Shown piece after piece: positions 27,757 through 37,138 of a stretch of 64,000 bases of DNA. The DNA comes from Roseovarius mucosus. GTDB lineage: Bacteria > Pseudomonadota > Alphaproteobacteria > Rhodobacterales > Rhodobacteraceae. How positions within the stretch are numbered: the stretch's first letter is position 1; every line of letters begins with the position of its first letter. Position numbers and translations under genes: made by a program. The stretch lies in assembly GCF_002080415.1 (NCBI RefSeq), contig NZ_CP020474.1, forward strand, positions 124,001 through 188,000, given 5' to 3'. The notes under the pieces were generated by a model, which ran no database searches, was not told where the DNA came from, and worked only from the letters and a program-made list of their open reading frames with translations.

Positions 27757-28446
27757 ATGTCTGCTGATCAACCCACCGTCCTCTTGGTCGAGGATGAACC
27801 GGCACAGCGCGAAGTGTTGGGCTATAATCTCCAGGCCGACGGCTTTCATGTTCTGACCGCCAGCAATGGTGAAGAGGCGCTGTTGATGGTGGCGGAAATG
27901 CCCCCCGACATCATCGTTCTGGATTGGATGATGCCGAATGTGTCGGGCATCGAGGTCTGTCGCCAGCTCAAGACCCGCTCGGAAACGCGCGGCATCCCGA
28001 TCATCATGCTCTCGGCCCGCTCTGAAGAGGTGGACCGCGTGCGCGGATTGGAAACCGGGGCCGATGACTATGTGATCAAACCCTATTCGCTGGTCGAACT
28101 GATGGCACGTGTGCGCGCCCAACTGCGCCGCACCCGCCCCGCTACAGTGGGCGAACGGCTGGAATATCTCGATATCGTGCTTGATGCCGAAACCCACCGC
28201 GTGACCCGCTGTGAAAAGCCGTTGAAACTCGGCCCTACGGAATTTCGCCTGCTGTCGACCTTCATGGAAAAACCGGGCCGCGTCTGGTCGCGCGAGCAAC
28301 TTCTTGATCGCGTCTGGGGCCGTGACATCTATGTCGACACCCGCACCGTCGATGTCCATATCGGGCGGCTGCGCAAGGCGCTGTGCCAGCACGGCGGCGA
28401 TGATCCGCTGCGCACCGTGCGCGGCGCGGGCTATGCCTTGGGCTGA
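27757..28446 (+). CDS. phoB: Phosphate-regulon response regulator
   Basis: A 229-residue OmpR/PhoB-family response regulator. The receiver has the acidic pair in VEDEPAQRE, phosphoacceptor Asp56 in IIVLDWMMPN, and the Lys of VIKPYSLVEL. The C-terminal winged helix contains LGPTEFRLLSTFMEKPGRVWS and VDVHIGRLRKALCQ. It is the last gene of the phosphate cluster and should bind the Pho box at 22165. GAGGAG lies before the ATG. The stop is six bases from the convergent lysR stop. Confidence 0.96.
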   Translation: MSADQPTVLLVEDEPAQREVLGYNLQADGFHVLTASNGEEALLMVAEMPPDIIVLDWMMPNVSGIEVCRQLKTRSETRGIPIIMLSARSEEVDRVRGLETGADDYVIKPYSLVELMARVRAQLRRTRPATVGERLEYLDIVLDAETHRVTRCEKPLKLGPTEFRLLSTFMEKPGRVWSREQLLDRVWGRDIYVDTRTVDVHIGRLRKALCQHGGDDPLRTVRGAGYALG

Positions 28447-28452
28447 TCCCCG

Positions 28453-29364
28453 TCAGCGCGGCAGCAGGTCTTCATCCTCGGCCTGTCCCGCCAGCCAATC
28501 GCGGAACTTGCAGAGCGCCGGATCGCGCGCATTCTGGACGGGCCAAACAAGATAGTAAGCCCCGGAAATCAGCGTCTTGTCCCCCCAAGCTGATCTAAAT
28601 CGGCCCGTCGCCAGATCCTGCTCTGCCAGATAATCCGGCAAAAGAGCGACCCCCAAACCATGCAACGCCGCCTGCGTGATGGTTGAAAATTGGTCATAGA
28701 TGGTGCCGCTCACCTTGGCCCCGGTCACGCCCTGCGCTTCGAACCACGCAGGCCAGGCACCGGGGCGCGTCTCAATCTGCAAGAGCGGCAGGCGCATCAG
28801 GTCTGCCGCGCGTTCGATTGGCGCATGCGCTGCCAAGAATTCTGGCGTTGCCACCGCCACCACACGCTCGGTCCGCAGCCGGAGCGCTTCGGTGCCCAAC
28901 CAATCGTGCTTGCCAAAATGTATGGCTGCATCAAAGGGTTCCGTGACAAAGTTAAACGGCTTCAGCCGTGTTGACAGGTTGATCGTCACTTCGGGATAAA
29001 GCCGCGCAAACTCGGCCAATCGCGGCACCAGCCAGCGCATCCCGAATGTCGGCAGAATCGCAAGGCTCAGACTCCCGCCCGCCGGATCCGTCGTTAGCTT
29101 GAGCGACGCTTGCGCAATCTGTTGCAGCGCGCCCCGGATTTTATCGGCATAATCGGCAGCTTCCGGCGTCAGGTAAATACCACGCCCTTGCCGCACGACC
29201 AACCCCACGCCAAGTTGATCCTCCAATGTTTTCAATTGCCTGCTGACCGCACTTTGCGTTTGCGACAGTTCCGCCGCCGCCGCTGTGGCGCTGCCCAAAC
29301 GGTCCAGCGCCTCTAGCGCACGCAACGAGGCAATCGACGGAAGAAAGCGGCGGGGCAGGGTCAT
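28453..29364 (-). CDS. LysR-family regulator (GcvA-like), divergent from gcdH
   Basis: A 303-residue LysR-type protein of the GcvA/TrpI-like subgroup: ASLRALEALDRLGSATAAAA, ELSQTQSAVSRQLKTLEDQL then the effector domain. It starts 104 bases from glutaryl-CoA dehydrogenase in the opposite direction. LysR genes in this position often activate gcdH in response to glutarate, so it may be a glutarate-responsive regulator, but nothing in the sequence proves the ligand. Convergent with phoB, with only six bases between stops. Confidence 0.88.
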   Translation of the reverse strand: MTLPRRFLPSIASLRALEALDRLGSATAAAAELSQTQSAVSRQLKTLEDQLGVGLVVRQGRGIYLTPEAADYADKIRGALQQIAQASLKLTTDPAGGSLSLAILPTFGMRWLVPRLAEFARLYPEVTINLSTRLKPFNFVTEPFDAAIHFGKHDWLGTEALRLRTERVVAVATPEFLAAHAPIERAADLMRLPLLQIETRPGAWPAWFEAQGVTGAKVSGTIYDQFSTITQAALHGLGVALLPDYLAEQDLATGRFRSAWGDKTLISGAYYLVWPVQNARDPALCKFRDWLAGQAEDEDLLPR

Positions 29365-29467
29365 TCTTGCGGTTTACTCATACGTCTATGTGAATTTATC
29401 GTTATTCATCGGCGTTTTGCCAGTGTAACCTGTGCCCAACTCGCAAATTAAGTGACAGGAGCCCGCC

Positions 29468-30691
29468 ATGAACGCCAATACTCCAACCCTGCGCGCCAAG
29501 GATGCCCCAGATCTCAACAGTTTTGATTGGGCCGATCCCTTTCGCCTCAATGATCAACTCTCCGAAGAAGAGCGTATGATCGCGGCAAGCGCCCGCACCT
29601 TTGCGCAGGAAGTTTTGCAACCGCACGTCATCGCCGCCTACCGCGAAGAGCGCGTTGACCCCGATATCTTCAAGGAAATGGGCCAAATGGGCCTCTTGGG
29701 CACCACCATCCCCGAGGAATACGGCGGGCTGGGTGCCAACTATGTCACCTATGGCCTTGTCGCCCGTGAAATCGAGCGGGTGGACTCGGGCTATCGGTCG
29801 ATGATGAGCGTGCAATCCTCGCTCGTGATGTATCCGATCTATGCCTATGGCTCCGAGGAACAGCGGCGCAAATATCTGCCCGGTCTGGCCAGTGGTGATC
29901 TGATCGGCTGCTTCGGCCTGACAGAGCCGGATGCGGGCAGCGATCCTGCCGGCATGAAAACCCGCGCCATGCGCACAACGGGCGGCTATCGCCTGACCGG
30001 CAGCAAGATGTGGATTTCCAACAGCCCCATCGCGGATGTCTTTGTTGTCTGGGCCAAATCCGAGGCGCATGACGGCAAAATCCGTGGCTTCATCCTCGAA
30101 AAGGGCATGAAGGGTCTCAGCGCGCCCAAAGTGGGCGGCAAACTCTCCTTGCGCGCCTCTGTCACCGGCGAGATCGTGATGGATAACGTCGAGGTGCCGG
30201 AATCCGCTCTTTTGCCGAATGTTCAAGGGCTTAAAGGCCCCTTTGGATGTCTCAACCGCGCCCGCTATGGCATCGCATGGGGCGTTATGGGGTCCGCCGA
30301 ATTCTGCTGGCACGCCTCTCGGCAATACGGGCTCGATCGCAAGCAGTTCAACCGCCCCTTGGCGCAAACCCAGCTTTTTCAGCTGAAACTGGCCAATATG
30401 CAAACCGAAATCACCCTCGGCCTGCAAGCGGCGCTGCGCGTCGGTCGCCTGATGGACGAGGCCAATGCCGCCCCTGAAATGATCTCGATGATCAAGCGCA
30501 ACAATTGCGGCAAGGCGCTCGAAATAGCCCGTCACGCCCGCGATATGCACGGCGGCAACGGCATTTCCGAAGAGTTTCAGGTCATCCGCCACATGGTCAA
30601 CCTTGAAACGGTCAACACCTACGAGGGCACGCATGATGTGCATGCCCTGATCCTTGGCCGGGCACAGACCGGGCTTCAGGCCTTCTTCTGA
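29468..30691 (+). CDS. gcdH: Glutaryl-CoA dehydrogenase
   Basis: A 407-residue FAD-dependent acyl-CoA dehydrogenase that oxidises and decarboxylates glutaryl-CoA to crotonyl-CoA in lysine, tryptophan and glutarate breakdown. The catalytic base is Glu386 in [19 protein letters not shown], a context typical for [24 protein letters not shown] carries the Arg and Ser that hold the substrate carboxylate. [12 protein letters not shown] and MWISNSP are the FAD-binding segments. ACAGGAG precedes the ATG. An FAD oxidoreductase gene starts four bases after the stop. Confidence 0.94.
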   Translation: MNANTPTLRAKDAPDLNSFDWADPFRLNDQLSEEERMIAASARTFAQEVLQPHVIAAYREERVDPDIFKEMGQMGLLGTTIPEEYGGLGANYVTYGLVAREIERVDSGYRSMMSVQSSLVMYPIYAYGSEEQRRKYLPGLASGDLIGCFGLTEPDAGSDPAGMKTRAMRTTGGYRLTGSKMWISNSPIADVFVVWAKSEAHDGKIRGFILEKGMKGLSAPKVGGKLSLRASVTGEIVMDNVEVPESALLPNVQGLKGPFGCLNRARYGIAWGVMGSAEFCWHASRQYGLDRKQFNRPLAQTQLFQLKLANMQTEITLGLQAALRVGRLMDEANAAPEMISMIKRNNCGKALEIARHARDMHGGNGISEEFQVIRHMVNLETVNTYEGTHDVHALILGRAQTGLQAFF

Positions 30692-30694
30692 TCC

Positions 30695-31954
30695 ATGCCG
30701 GGGCTTGGCAACCTCTGGCGCGCAAGTGCCGCTGAAACCTACACCGCACAGCCCCTGCGCGGTGAACGCATGGTGGATCTGGCCATCATCGGCGCGGGGT
30801 TTACGGGCCTGTCGGCGGCGCTGCATGCAGCCGGGCAGGGGGCTGATGTCGCCGTGCTCGAGGCCGAAACCGTGGGCGAGGGCGGCTCTGGCCGCAACGT
30901 GGGCCTTGTCAACGCCGGGCTTTGGCTGCCACCCGATGATGTGTGCAAAATCCTCGGGCCTGGGCCGGGCGAACATCTTAACGCGGTTCTCGCCGAGGCC
31001 CCATCGCTGGTCTTTGACCTGATCGCACAGCATGGCATCGCCTGCGAGGCCACCCGCAACGGCACCCTGCATCTGGCCCACGCGCCCAAGGCGATGGCAG
31101 ACCTGCAATCGCGCCACGCGCAATTGGCCGCACGCGGCGCGCCCGTGCGCCTGATTGACATGAACAGCACCGCGCAACGCACGGGCACGGATAGGTTTTA
31201 TGGCGCATTGCACGATGCGCGCGCGGGCACGATTCAGCCGCTTTCCTATGCGCGCGGCTTGGCCCGCGCCGCCCATGACGCAGGCGCCTTGATCTGCGAG
31301 CAAACCCCTGTCACCGCCGCCGAACATCGCAGCGGCCAGTGGATCATCACCACCCCCGGCGGCAAACTCCGGGCGCGGCATCTGCTGATCGCCACCAATG
31401 CCTATCACCGCCCCGTCACCCATGTCTCGCGCCCCGATGTGCCGATAGTCGAGTATTTCCAGCTGGCGACTGCCCCCATCGGCGACAATCTGGCGGGCGA
31501 TATTCTGGCAGGTGGCGAGGGGTGCTGGGATACGGGCCTCGTGATGACGTCCGTGCGCCGCGACGGGGCAGGGCGCGTTATACTGGGGGGCATGGGGGGG
31601 GATGTGACCGTTCATGCCAATTGGGCGCGGCGCAAGCTGACACAGCTTTTCCCGCGTCTGTCTGGTGTGGAAATTCAACACGCATGGGCCGGTCGCATCG
31701 CCATGACCCACGACCATTTGCCCCGGATTCAGCGCATGGGGCCGGGCGCTCTGGCGATCTTTGGCTATTCCGGGCGGGGCATCGGCCCCGGCACCGTCTT
31801 TGGCCGTGCCGCCGCGCTGGCGCTCTTGTCTGGCGATCACAGCGGCCTTCCTGTTCCCGTGGTCGAAAGCCATGCAGAGCAGTTCGTCACCCTCAAATCG
31901 CTCTATTACGAGACCGGCGCGCGGCTGGTTCATGCGGTGGCGGACCGCGGCTGA
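30695..31954 (+). CDS. FAD-dependent amine/amino-acid oxidase-like protein
   Basis: A 419-residue DAO-family flavoprotein. The Rossmann motif GAGFTG is at residues 33-38, preceded by a 25-residue N-terminal extension (LWRASAAETYTAQPLRGERM) like that of gamma-glutamylputrescine oxidases. GEGGSGRNVGLVNAG and the C-terminal AWAGRIAMTHDHLPRI / GYSGRGIGPGTVFGR loops fit the same group. Its start is four bases after gcdH, so the pair is co-expressed; a role in feeding amine or lysine-derived substrates into glutaryl-CoA catabolism is plausible but unproven. Substrate not determinable here. Confidence 0.82.
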   Translation: MPGLGNLWRASAAETYTAQPLRGERMVDLAIIGAGFTGLSAALHAAGQGADVAVLEAETVGEGGSGRNVGLVNAGLWLPPDDVCKILGPGPGEHLNAVLAEAPSLVFDLIAQHGIACEATRNGTLHLAHAPKAMADLQSRHAQLAARGAPVRLIDMNSTAQRTGTDRFYGALHDARAGTIQPLSYARGLARAAHDAGALICEQTPVTAAEHRSGQWIITTPGGKLRARHLLIATNAYHRPVTHVSRPDVPIVEYFQLATAPIGDNLAGDILAGGEGCWDTGLVMTSVRRDGAGRVILGGMGGDVTVHANWARRKLTQLFPRLSGVEIQHAWAGRIAMTHDHLPRIQRMGPGALAIFGYSGRGIGPGTVFGRAAALALLSGDHSGLPVPVVESHAEQFVTLKSLYYETGARLVHAVADRG

Positions 31955-32045
31955 GCAGATTTGCACACTAAGTGTTGAACGCGTGCCAATTGCACCCCTT
32001 TGCTTCGGGTATATGTGGTCACCGGTAAGTTAACAGGAGCAGAAC

Positions 32046-33452
32046 ATGGCCCTCACCGACACCGGCGGCAGCTTTACCCAAGGCAATCTTTTTCGGCATA
32101 TCTCGGTGATGTCCTTCACCTCAAGCATCGGCTTGATGGCTATCTTTGCCGTTGATCTTATTGATATTTTGTTCATTGCCATGCTCGGCCGCGAGGAATT
32201 GGCGGCCGCCGCAGGCTATGCCAGCACGATCATGTTCTTTGCAAGCGCCATCAACATCGGCCTCTCCATCGCCGCAGGGGCGCTTGTTGCACAGGCTGAA
32301 GGACGCAAAGACCGCGCCGCCGCGCGCGAAGCAGCCAGCGCAACGGCGGTATTTGCTGTGGCGGTGGGTCTGCTTGTGCCCCTTTTGGCCTTGCCTTTTG
32401 TCAATGAAATCCTCGGATTGGTGGGCGCAGACGGCGCGATGCGCGACATGGCGGCGACCTATCTGTGGATCATTCTGCCCTCTACCTTTGTTTCGGGCCT
32501 CTCGATGGTTGCCGTGGCAGTGTTGCGTGCCTATGGCGATGCGCGTGGGGCGATGTATCCCGCGCTCTTGGGCGCTGGTGTTAACCTTGTGCTTGATCCC
32601 ATCCTGATCTTCAGCCTCAACATGGGCCTCGAAGGAGCGGCAGTGGCAACGGTTTTTGCGCGTATCGCGACCATGGCATTGGCCTTGGGCTATGCCATCT
32701 CGCGCTATCAGGCCTTTGCCAAACCACATTTCGCCTGCGTGGCGCGCGATTGCGGCGGCGCGATCAAGATTGCCGCGCCCGCGATGCTGGCAACCGTCGC
32801 AACCCCCGTCGGTGCCGCGATCGTGACGCGGGAAATGGCCAAATATGGCGCAGATGCTGTGGCCGGTATGGCGGTGATCAATCGGCTGGTGCCCGTTGTT
32901 TTTTCGGTGGTTCTGGCGCTCTCTGGGGCCATCGGGCCGATTTTTGGCCAGAATTTTGGGGCAGGGCGGCTGGACCGGGTGCAAGAGACCTTCTTTGACG
33001 GGCTCAAGTTTCTGGCTCTCTACGTGCTCACGATGTCGGCGCTGCTCTTTGTGCTTCGCGGGCCGATTGCTGATCTTTTTGACGCCACCGGACAGATGCG
33101 CAGCTTGCTCTACCTCTACCTAGGCCCGCTGGCGCTTGCGTCCTTTTTCAACGGGGCGATCTTCATTGCCAATGCCTCGTTCAACAACCTTGGCCATCCG
33201 GGCTATTCGACATGGATCAACTGGGCGCGCAACACGCTGGGGATTTGGCCCTTTGCGGTGGCCTTCGGGATGATCTGGGGCGCGCCGGGGGTTCTTTTGG
33301 GTCAGGCGCTTGGCGGGGTGGTCTTTGCCGGTGTCGCCACATGGCTCAGCCTGCGCGTGATCGAAGCACCGTGTAAGGATCCTTTGTTGGGGCATTTCTC
33401 ATGCCCCGACCAACGCATGCAGGTGGTGATGAACCGGTGCAGCCGGTCCTGA
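32046..33452 (+). CDS. MATE-family efflux transporter
   Basis: A 468-residue inner-membrane protein with about twelve hydrophobic segments in two halves, typical of cation-coupled multidrug/toxin exporters. Landmarks: FAVDLIDILFIAMLGREELAA, LRAYGDARGAMYPALLGAGVNLVLDP in the first half and ALSGAIGPIFGQNFGAGRLDRV in the second. The C-terminal tail after the last helix is short and Cys-containing. AACAGGAG precedes the ATG. It is 91 bases after the FAD oxidoreductase and may be in the same unit. Transported compound unknown. Confidence 0.9.
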   Translation: MALTDTGGSFTQGNLFRHISVMSFTSSIGLMAIFAVDLIDILFIAMLGREELAAAAGYASTIMFFASAINIGLSIAAGALVAQAEGRKDRAAAREAASATAVFAVAVGLLVPLLALPFVNEILGLVGADGAMRDMAATYLWIILPSTFVSGLSMVAVAVLRAYGDARGAMYPALLGAGVNLVLDPILIFSLNMGLEGAAVATVFARIATMALALGYAISRYQAFAKPHFACVARDCGGAIKIAAPAMLATVATPVGAAIVTREMAKYGADAVAGMAVINRLVPVVFSVVLALSGAIGPIFGQNFGAGRLDRVQETFFDGLKFLALYVLTMSALLFVLRGPIADLFDATGQMRSLLYLYLGPLALASFFNGAIFIANASFNNLGHPGYSTWINWARNTLGIWPFAVAFGMIWGAPGVLLGQALGGVVFAGVATWLSLRVIEAPCKDPLLGHFSCPDQRMQVVMNRCSRS

Positions 33453-33455
33453 AGG

Positions 33456-33501
33456 TCTATATCCTTAATTCGCATAATCAGTATTATGTAATTAATATAG
33501 A
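33456..33501. promoter_or_regulatory. AT-rich imperfect palindrome after the MATE gene
   Basis: TCTATAT, TTAATT and CATAAT on the left are mirrored by ATTATG, AATTAA and TATAGA on the right, with small bulges and a CAG(T) loop. It starts four bases after the MATE stop and lies 200 bases before aroQ. It stands out in a GC-rich region. It could be an operator or a weak terminator; no T run follows. Confidence 0.4.
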
Positions 33502-33701
33502 TCACGAAAACCGCGTCACGGCACACAGCTTTCGCTGTAAATCACTTAAAAACCACACCTTACACCTTCCTTTTGATGTGAGACTCCTTGCAACAACAGT
33601 GATCAGAATACACATCACCCTGCAGATGCGCGCGGTACGACCACGCAGGCCTCGACTCGGAACGGATTCGCGGTTTAAGAGAAGATTGCAGGAGTTTTAC
33701 C

Positions 33702-34145
33702 ATGACCGCACTTCTCTTTCTGAACGGACCCAATCTTAATCTTTTGGGCACACGACAGCCCGAGGTTTACGGGCACACAACCCTCGCTGATATCGAAACC
33801 ATGTGTCAGGATGCCGCCCGTCGGCGCGGCGTCACTCTTGCTTTTTTCCAGAGCAATCACGAAGGCGCGCTGCTCGATCAGATTCACGCGGCACGTGGCA
33901 CCTATGACGGCATCATTCTGAACGCCGGTGCCTATACCCATACCTCTGTGGCGCTGATGGATGCCATCAGTTCGGTCGCCATTCCGACCATCGAACTGCA
34001 TCTGTCGAATGTGCATGCGCGCGAGGCGTTTCGCCATCAGTCCTACATTGCCCGCGTCGCCGTTGGGGTGATCTGCGGCTTTGGCGCGCAAGGCTATGTT
34101 CTGGCGCTTGATGCGATGCTCGGCCATCTGGAGCGTGCCGGATGA
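33702..34145 (+). CDS. aroQ: 3-dehydroquinate dehydratase, type II
   Basis: A 147-residue dodecameric-type enzyme that removes water from 3-dehydroquinate in the shikimate pathway. Signatures are [19 protein letters not shown] (with the catalytic Tyr on the flexible loop), [33 protein letters not shown], and [20 protein letters not shown] with the catalytic His. Length is normal. CAGGAG precedes the ATG. The stop codon overlaps the start of a LuxR-type regulator gene (ATGA). Confidence 0.96.
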   Translation: MTALLFLNGPNLNLLGTRQPEVYGHTTLADIETMCQDAARRRGVTLAFFQSNHEGALLDQIHAARGTYDGIILNAGAYTHTSVALMDAISSVAIPTIELHLSNVHAREAFRHQSYIARVAVGVICGFGAQGYVLALDAMLGHLERAG

Positions 34146-34897
34146 TCGAAGCCGCGAGGGTCAACACCCTGCTCAATGCCGCCACGATTGAGGAACTGTG
34201 GGATCATCATACCCAGTTCATGGCAGAGTATGGCTTTGACCGGCTGATCTATGGCTACACACGGTATCGCACCGCAACATCGCTCGGCGATCCCGACGAT
34301 TTCCTAATGCTGACAAATCACGATCCCTGCTACACGAATGTCTTTGTGGGTGAAGGTCTCTATTTCAACGCGCCCATGGTGCGTTGGGCGCTTGAAAATG
34401 AAGGCGCCTGCTCTTGGTCTGTGCTGCGCCACATGACCGACAGCGGCACCCTCACCCCCCAGGAACGCCGGGTCGTCGAGTTCAACCATGCCCATGGTGT
34501 GACGGCAGGCTATTCCATCAGTTTCAAATCGTTCAGCCCGCGCACCAAAGGCGCGATTGCCCTCACGGCGCGAAAGGGCGTAACTCAGTCAGAGGTGGAC
34601 GACCTCTGGGAACGGTGCGGCGAGCAGATCCTTGCCCTCAACAATGTCGCACATCTGCGCATTCTCTCGCTGCCCTATTGCGCACCGGGCCGCGCCCTGA
34701 CCCTACGACAGCGCCAAGTGTTGGGCTGGGTTGGCGACGGCAAGACGATCCAAGACACCGCCACCATCATGGGCCTGACCCCGGCCACCGTTGAAAAGCA
34801 CCTGCGCCTCGCGCGACAGGCGCTGTCTGTTGAAACCACGGCACAGGCGGTGCTCAAGGCGGCATTCCAGAACCAGATCTTTTTTATTGAAAAATAG
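34142..34897 (+). CDS. LuxR-family regulator with autoinducer-binding-like domain (solo)
   Basis: A 251-residue regulator. The N-terminal part (about 15-165) resembles the acyl-homoserine-lactone-binding domain: [38 protein letters not shown] and [13 protein letters not shown]. The C-terminal LuxR helix-turn-helix is at about 183-245 ([39 protein letters not shown]). No luxI synthase lies in the window, so it is an orphan or solo LuxR if it binds signals at all. The ATG overlaps the aroQ stop by four bases and depends on aroQ translation. An AT-rich inverted repeat spans its stop codon. Confidence 0.82.
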   Translation: MIEAARVNTLLNAATIEELWDHHTQFMAEYGFDRLIYGYTRYRTATSLGDPDDFLMLTNHDPCYTNVFVGEGLYFNAPMVRWALENEGACSWSVLRHMTDSGTLTPQERRVVEFNHAHGVTAGYSISFKSFSPRTKGAIALTARKGVTQSEVDDLWERCGEQILALNNVAHLRILSLPYCAPGRALTLRQRQVLGWVGDGKTIQDTATIMGLTPATVEKHLRLARQALSVETTAQAVLKAAFQNQIFFIEK

Positions 34898-34906
34898 TCA
34901 ATAAAA
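34882..34906. repeat. Inverted repeat across the luxR-type stop codon
   Basis: TTTTATTGA (34882-34890) and TCAATAAAA (34898-34906) are perfect inverted copies with a seven-base spacer that contains the TAG stop. All-A/T content makes a weak hairpin; it could act as an mRNA end signal. Confidence 0.45.
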
Positions 34907-35156
34907 TGAAGCCTGTAAGCGATGGTATGGATTTCCTTACTTTCGCAAGTTGACGTTACGTAGCATGATCAGATCGTTCCGTGAGTGGTGGCTATTTTGC
35001 CTGGGAACAAATGTGGGCAGGATCGTTTGATCAATTGACAGGCGGTGTTTCTCACTCCGGCTAATCCGGATGTCGGCCGTTGGTTCTTATTTATCGGGAC
35101 TGACGGTCGGCGCTACCTGATCGGTGTTTCATCCCCAATAGACGCGCCGGTCAAGA

Positions 35157-35190
35157 AACGGTGCCTTCCGCAAGGAAGGCACCGTTTTTT
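35157..35190 (+). terminator. Strong rho-independent terminator
   Basis: AACGGTGCCTTCC (35157-35169) pairs perfectly with GGAAGGCACCGTT (35174-35186) around a GCAA tetraloop, followed by further T residues to 35190. It ends transcription from the left: either the aroQ-luxR unit or an unrecognised small RNA. Confidence 0.9.
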
Positions 35191-35222
35191 CATTTAGACC
35201 TCAGGCCCAAAGCGCAGAAAAT

Positions 35223-35250
35223 AAAAAAGGGCGCCCCACCGGGACGCCCT
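35223..35250 (-). terminator. Rho-independent terminator of rpsB-tsf
   Basis: On the minus strand AGGGCGTCCC pairs with GGGCGCCCT plus one more C-G pair (10 bp, one G-T wobble, three-base loop), followed by a run of six T. It lies 24 bases after the tsf stop. Confidence 0.85.
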
Positions 35251-35273
35251 GTCTGAGTGATCAGTCGGGCGGA

Positions 35274-36146
35274 TCAGCCCTGAGCGACCTTGGCCACCTC
35301 TGCGGCAAAGTCCTCTTCTTTCTTCTCGATGCCTTCGCCGACTTCCAACCGCACGAATGCGGAGATCTCGGTGCCGGCTTCCTTGGCCGCGGCCTCGACC
35401 GTCAGATCGGGGTTCATCACAAACGCCTGACCCATCAACGTGACTTCTGCCATGAACTTGGCCATCCGGCCCACGATCATCTTTTCGATCACCGCGTCCG
35501 GCTTGCCGGATTCGCGCGCGATGTCGATCTGCACCTGACGCTCTTTTTCAACAATCGCCGGGTCCAGAACCGCCTCGTTCAACGCGGCGGGGTTGGTCGC
35601 GGCAACATGCATGGCCACCTGACGGGCAAAGCTCTCATCGCCCTTGAACGCCACGAGAACGCCAATCTTGCCCATGCCCTCAGCGGCGGCATTGTGGACA
35701 TAGGCCACCACGCCGTCACCCTCAACGCGGGCCATGCGGCGCAGCGCCATGTTCTCGCCAATGGTCGCGATCTTGTCGGTCACGAGATCGGCAACAGCCT
35801 TACCGTTCACGGTTGCAGCCTTCAGCGCGTCCACGTCAGCCACGTCAACGGCAGCCTCCGCGATCGAGGCAACCATGCCCTGAAAATCCGCGTTCTTTGC
35901 GACGAAATCGGTTTCGGAATTGATCTCAACCGCGACACCAACGCCATTCGCAACCTTGACGGCAACCAGACCCTCGGCAGCGGTGCGCCCGGATTTCTTG
36001 GCGGCCTTGGCCAGACCCTTGGTGCGCAGCCAGTCAACCGCCGCTTCCATATCGCCATCTGTCTCAGTCAACGCTTTCTTTGCGTCCATCATGCCTGCGC
36101 CTGTGCTCTCGCGCAGTTCTTTTACCATTGCAGCAGTGATCGCCAT
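35274..36146 (-). CDS. tsf: Translation elongation factor Ts
   Basis: A 290-residue guanine-nucleotide exchange factor for EF-Tu. The N-terminal UBA-like domain is [20 protein letters not shown] then [20 protein letters not shown], and the exchange core has [13 protein letters not shown], the TDFV motif that contacts EF-Tu. The C-terminal dimerisation region follows. The frame extends to 36203, but GAGGAG before the ATG at 36146 and the family start decide. It follows rpsB by 77 bases, the classic rpsB-tsf operon, and is followed by a strong terminator. Confidence 0.97.
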   Translation of the reverse strand: MAITAAMVKELRESTGAGMMDAKKALTETDGDMEAAVDWLRTKGLAKAAKKSGRTAAEGLVAVKVANGVGVAVEINSETDFVAKNADFQGMVASIAEAAVDVADVDALKAATVNGKAVADLVTDKIATIGENMALRRMARVEGDGVVAYVHNAAAEGMGKIGVLVAFKGDESFARQVAMHVAATNPAALNEAVLDPAIVEKERQVQIDIARESGKPDAVIEKMIVGRMAKFMAEVTLMGQAFVMNPDLTVEAAAKEAGTEISAFVRLEVGEGIEKKEEDFAAEVAKVAQG

Positions 36147-36223
36147 CTCGGCTCTCCTCAAATTCGGTCTCGGGATTGGGGGCGGGAATACCCCTGCCCC
36201 CATGTCAGTTTGATGACGGTGCC

Positions 36224-36988
36224 TCAGCTCTCGGCTTCGGCCAGCGCTTCTTCGACCGGCAGGTTTTCCAACGCGCCCATGTCAACGCCCGCAGCACCCA
36301 ACTGTGCCGACATACCGTCAAGCGCAGCACGGCTGACCAGATCGCAATAAAGCGCAATGGCACGTGCGGCGTCATCGTTGCCGGGGATGATGTAATCAAT
36401 GCCCGCAGGCGAGCAATTGGTGTCCACGATGCCCACAACCGGAATGCCCAGCTTGTTGGCTTCGGCCACGGCAAGCGCCTCTTTCTTGACGTCGATCACG
36501 AACAACATGTCCGGCACGCCGCCCATTTCGCGGATCCCGCCCAGGCTGGCCTGAAGCTTGATCTGGTCGCGCTCGATGCCCAGACGCTCTTTCTTGGTCA
36601 GGCCCTCTGCCCCATGCTCCATCATCTCGTCGATCTGCTTCAGACGCTGGATCGACTTGGACACGGTCTGCCAGTTGGTCAGCGTGCCACCCAGCCAACG
36701 GTGGTTCATGTAATACTGGGCGCATTTCTCTGCGGCTTCGGCGATCGGCTGTGCGGCCTGACGCTTGGTGCCGACAAACAGGATGCGGCCGTTCTTGGCC
36801 ACGGTCTCACGGATTGCATGCAGCGCGGCATCAAGCAGCGGCACGGTCTGGGTGAGGTCCATGATATGGATGCCATTGCGCGCGCCATAAATGAATTCGC
36901 CCATGCGGGGATTCCAACGCTGCGTCTGGTGACCAAAGTGAACGCCAGCTTCCAACAACTGACGCATCGTGAACTCGGGAAGAGCCAT
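36224..36988 (-). CDS. rpsB: 30S ribosomal protein S2
   Basis: A 254-residue ribosomal protein S2. It begins [20 protein letters not shown], with the conserved [29 protein letters not shown] and [12 protein letters not shown] segments. A frame extends to 37087 but the family start is at 36988, with AAAAGGA eight bases upstream. The C-terminal tail ([14 protein letters not shown]) is acidic, as in alphaproteobacteria. A leader of more than 100 bases with a stable hairpin precedes it, perhaps for autoregulation by S2. Confidence 0.97.
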   Translation of the reverse strand: MALPEFTMRQLLEAGVHFGHQTQRWNPRMGEFIYGARNGIHIMDLTQTVPLLDAALHAIRETVAKNGRILFVGTKRQAAQPIAEAAEKCAQYYMNHRWLGGTLTNWQTVSKSIQRLKQIDEMMEHGAEGLTKKERLGIERDQIKLQASLGGIREMGGVPDMLFVIDVKKEALAVAEANKLGIPVVGIVDTNCSPAGIDYIIPGNDDAARAIALYCDLVSRAALDGMSAQLGAAGVDMGALENLPVEEALAEAES

Positions 36989-37055
36989 TACAAAGTTCCT
37001 TTTCCGGTTTTCGCCTCGGCACGGGAAGAGAAGCGGATGCTTCAACCGGTGGACG

Positions 37056-37076
37056 GTTGGGGATGTCTCCCCCAAC
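37056..37076 (-). promoter_or_regulatory. Hairpin in the rpsB leader
   Basis: On the minus strand GTTGGGG (37076-37070) pairs with CCCCAAC (37062-37056) around a seven-base loop, 68 bases before the rpsB ATG. Ribosomal protein mRNAs often carry a leader structure bound by the encoded protein; here that is inference. Confidence 0.35.
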
Positions 37077-37109
37077 AGCCCGCCCATGCCTGCGGGTTAC
37101 AGTGGCGCG

Positions 37110-37138
37110 CGTATACCTGCCCTCTGGCCCCTATACAA
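37110..37138 (-). promoter_or_regulatory. Possible rpsB promoter
   Basis: On the minus strand TTGTAT (37138-37133), a 17-base spacer and TATACG (37115-37110) form a sigma-70-like pair. Transcription would start near 37103 and give a leader of about 115 bases that includes the hairpin at 37056. Hexamers are imperfect, so confidence is limited. Confidence 0.4.

Larger units (their letters stand above)
34898..35273. other. 376-bp intergenic region between convergent luxR-type and tsf genes
   Basis: Holds an inverted repeat at its left end, a TTGACA hexamer at 35035 with GCTAAT at 35060 (19-base spacer, a weak promoter at best), a strong plus-strand terminator (35157-35190), and the tsf terminator on the minus strand (35223-35250). 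No open frame with a ribosome site is evident. The 250 bases between the luxR-type stop and the terminator are long enough to encode a small RNA; this is speculative. Confidence 0.5.

Noticed and set aside
27037..28392. 451-codon minus-strand frame opposite phoU and phoB
   Set aside because: Shadow of two firmly identified genes; His/Gly/Asp-rich sequence typical of reverse reading.
29402..31966. 854-codon open frame on the minus strand
   Set aside because: It lies antisense to gcdH and the FAD oxidoreductase, both with clear family motifs. Long antisense frames are expected in GC-rich coding DNA; its translation has no recognisable domain.
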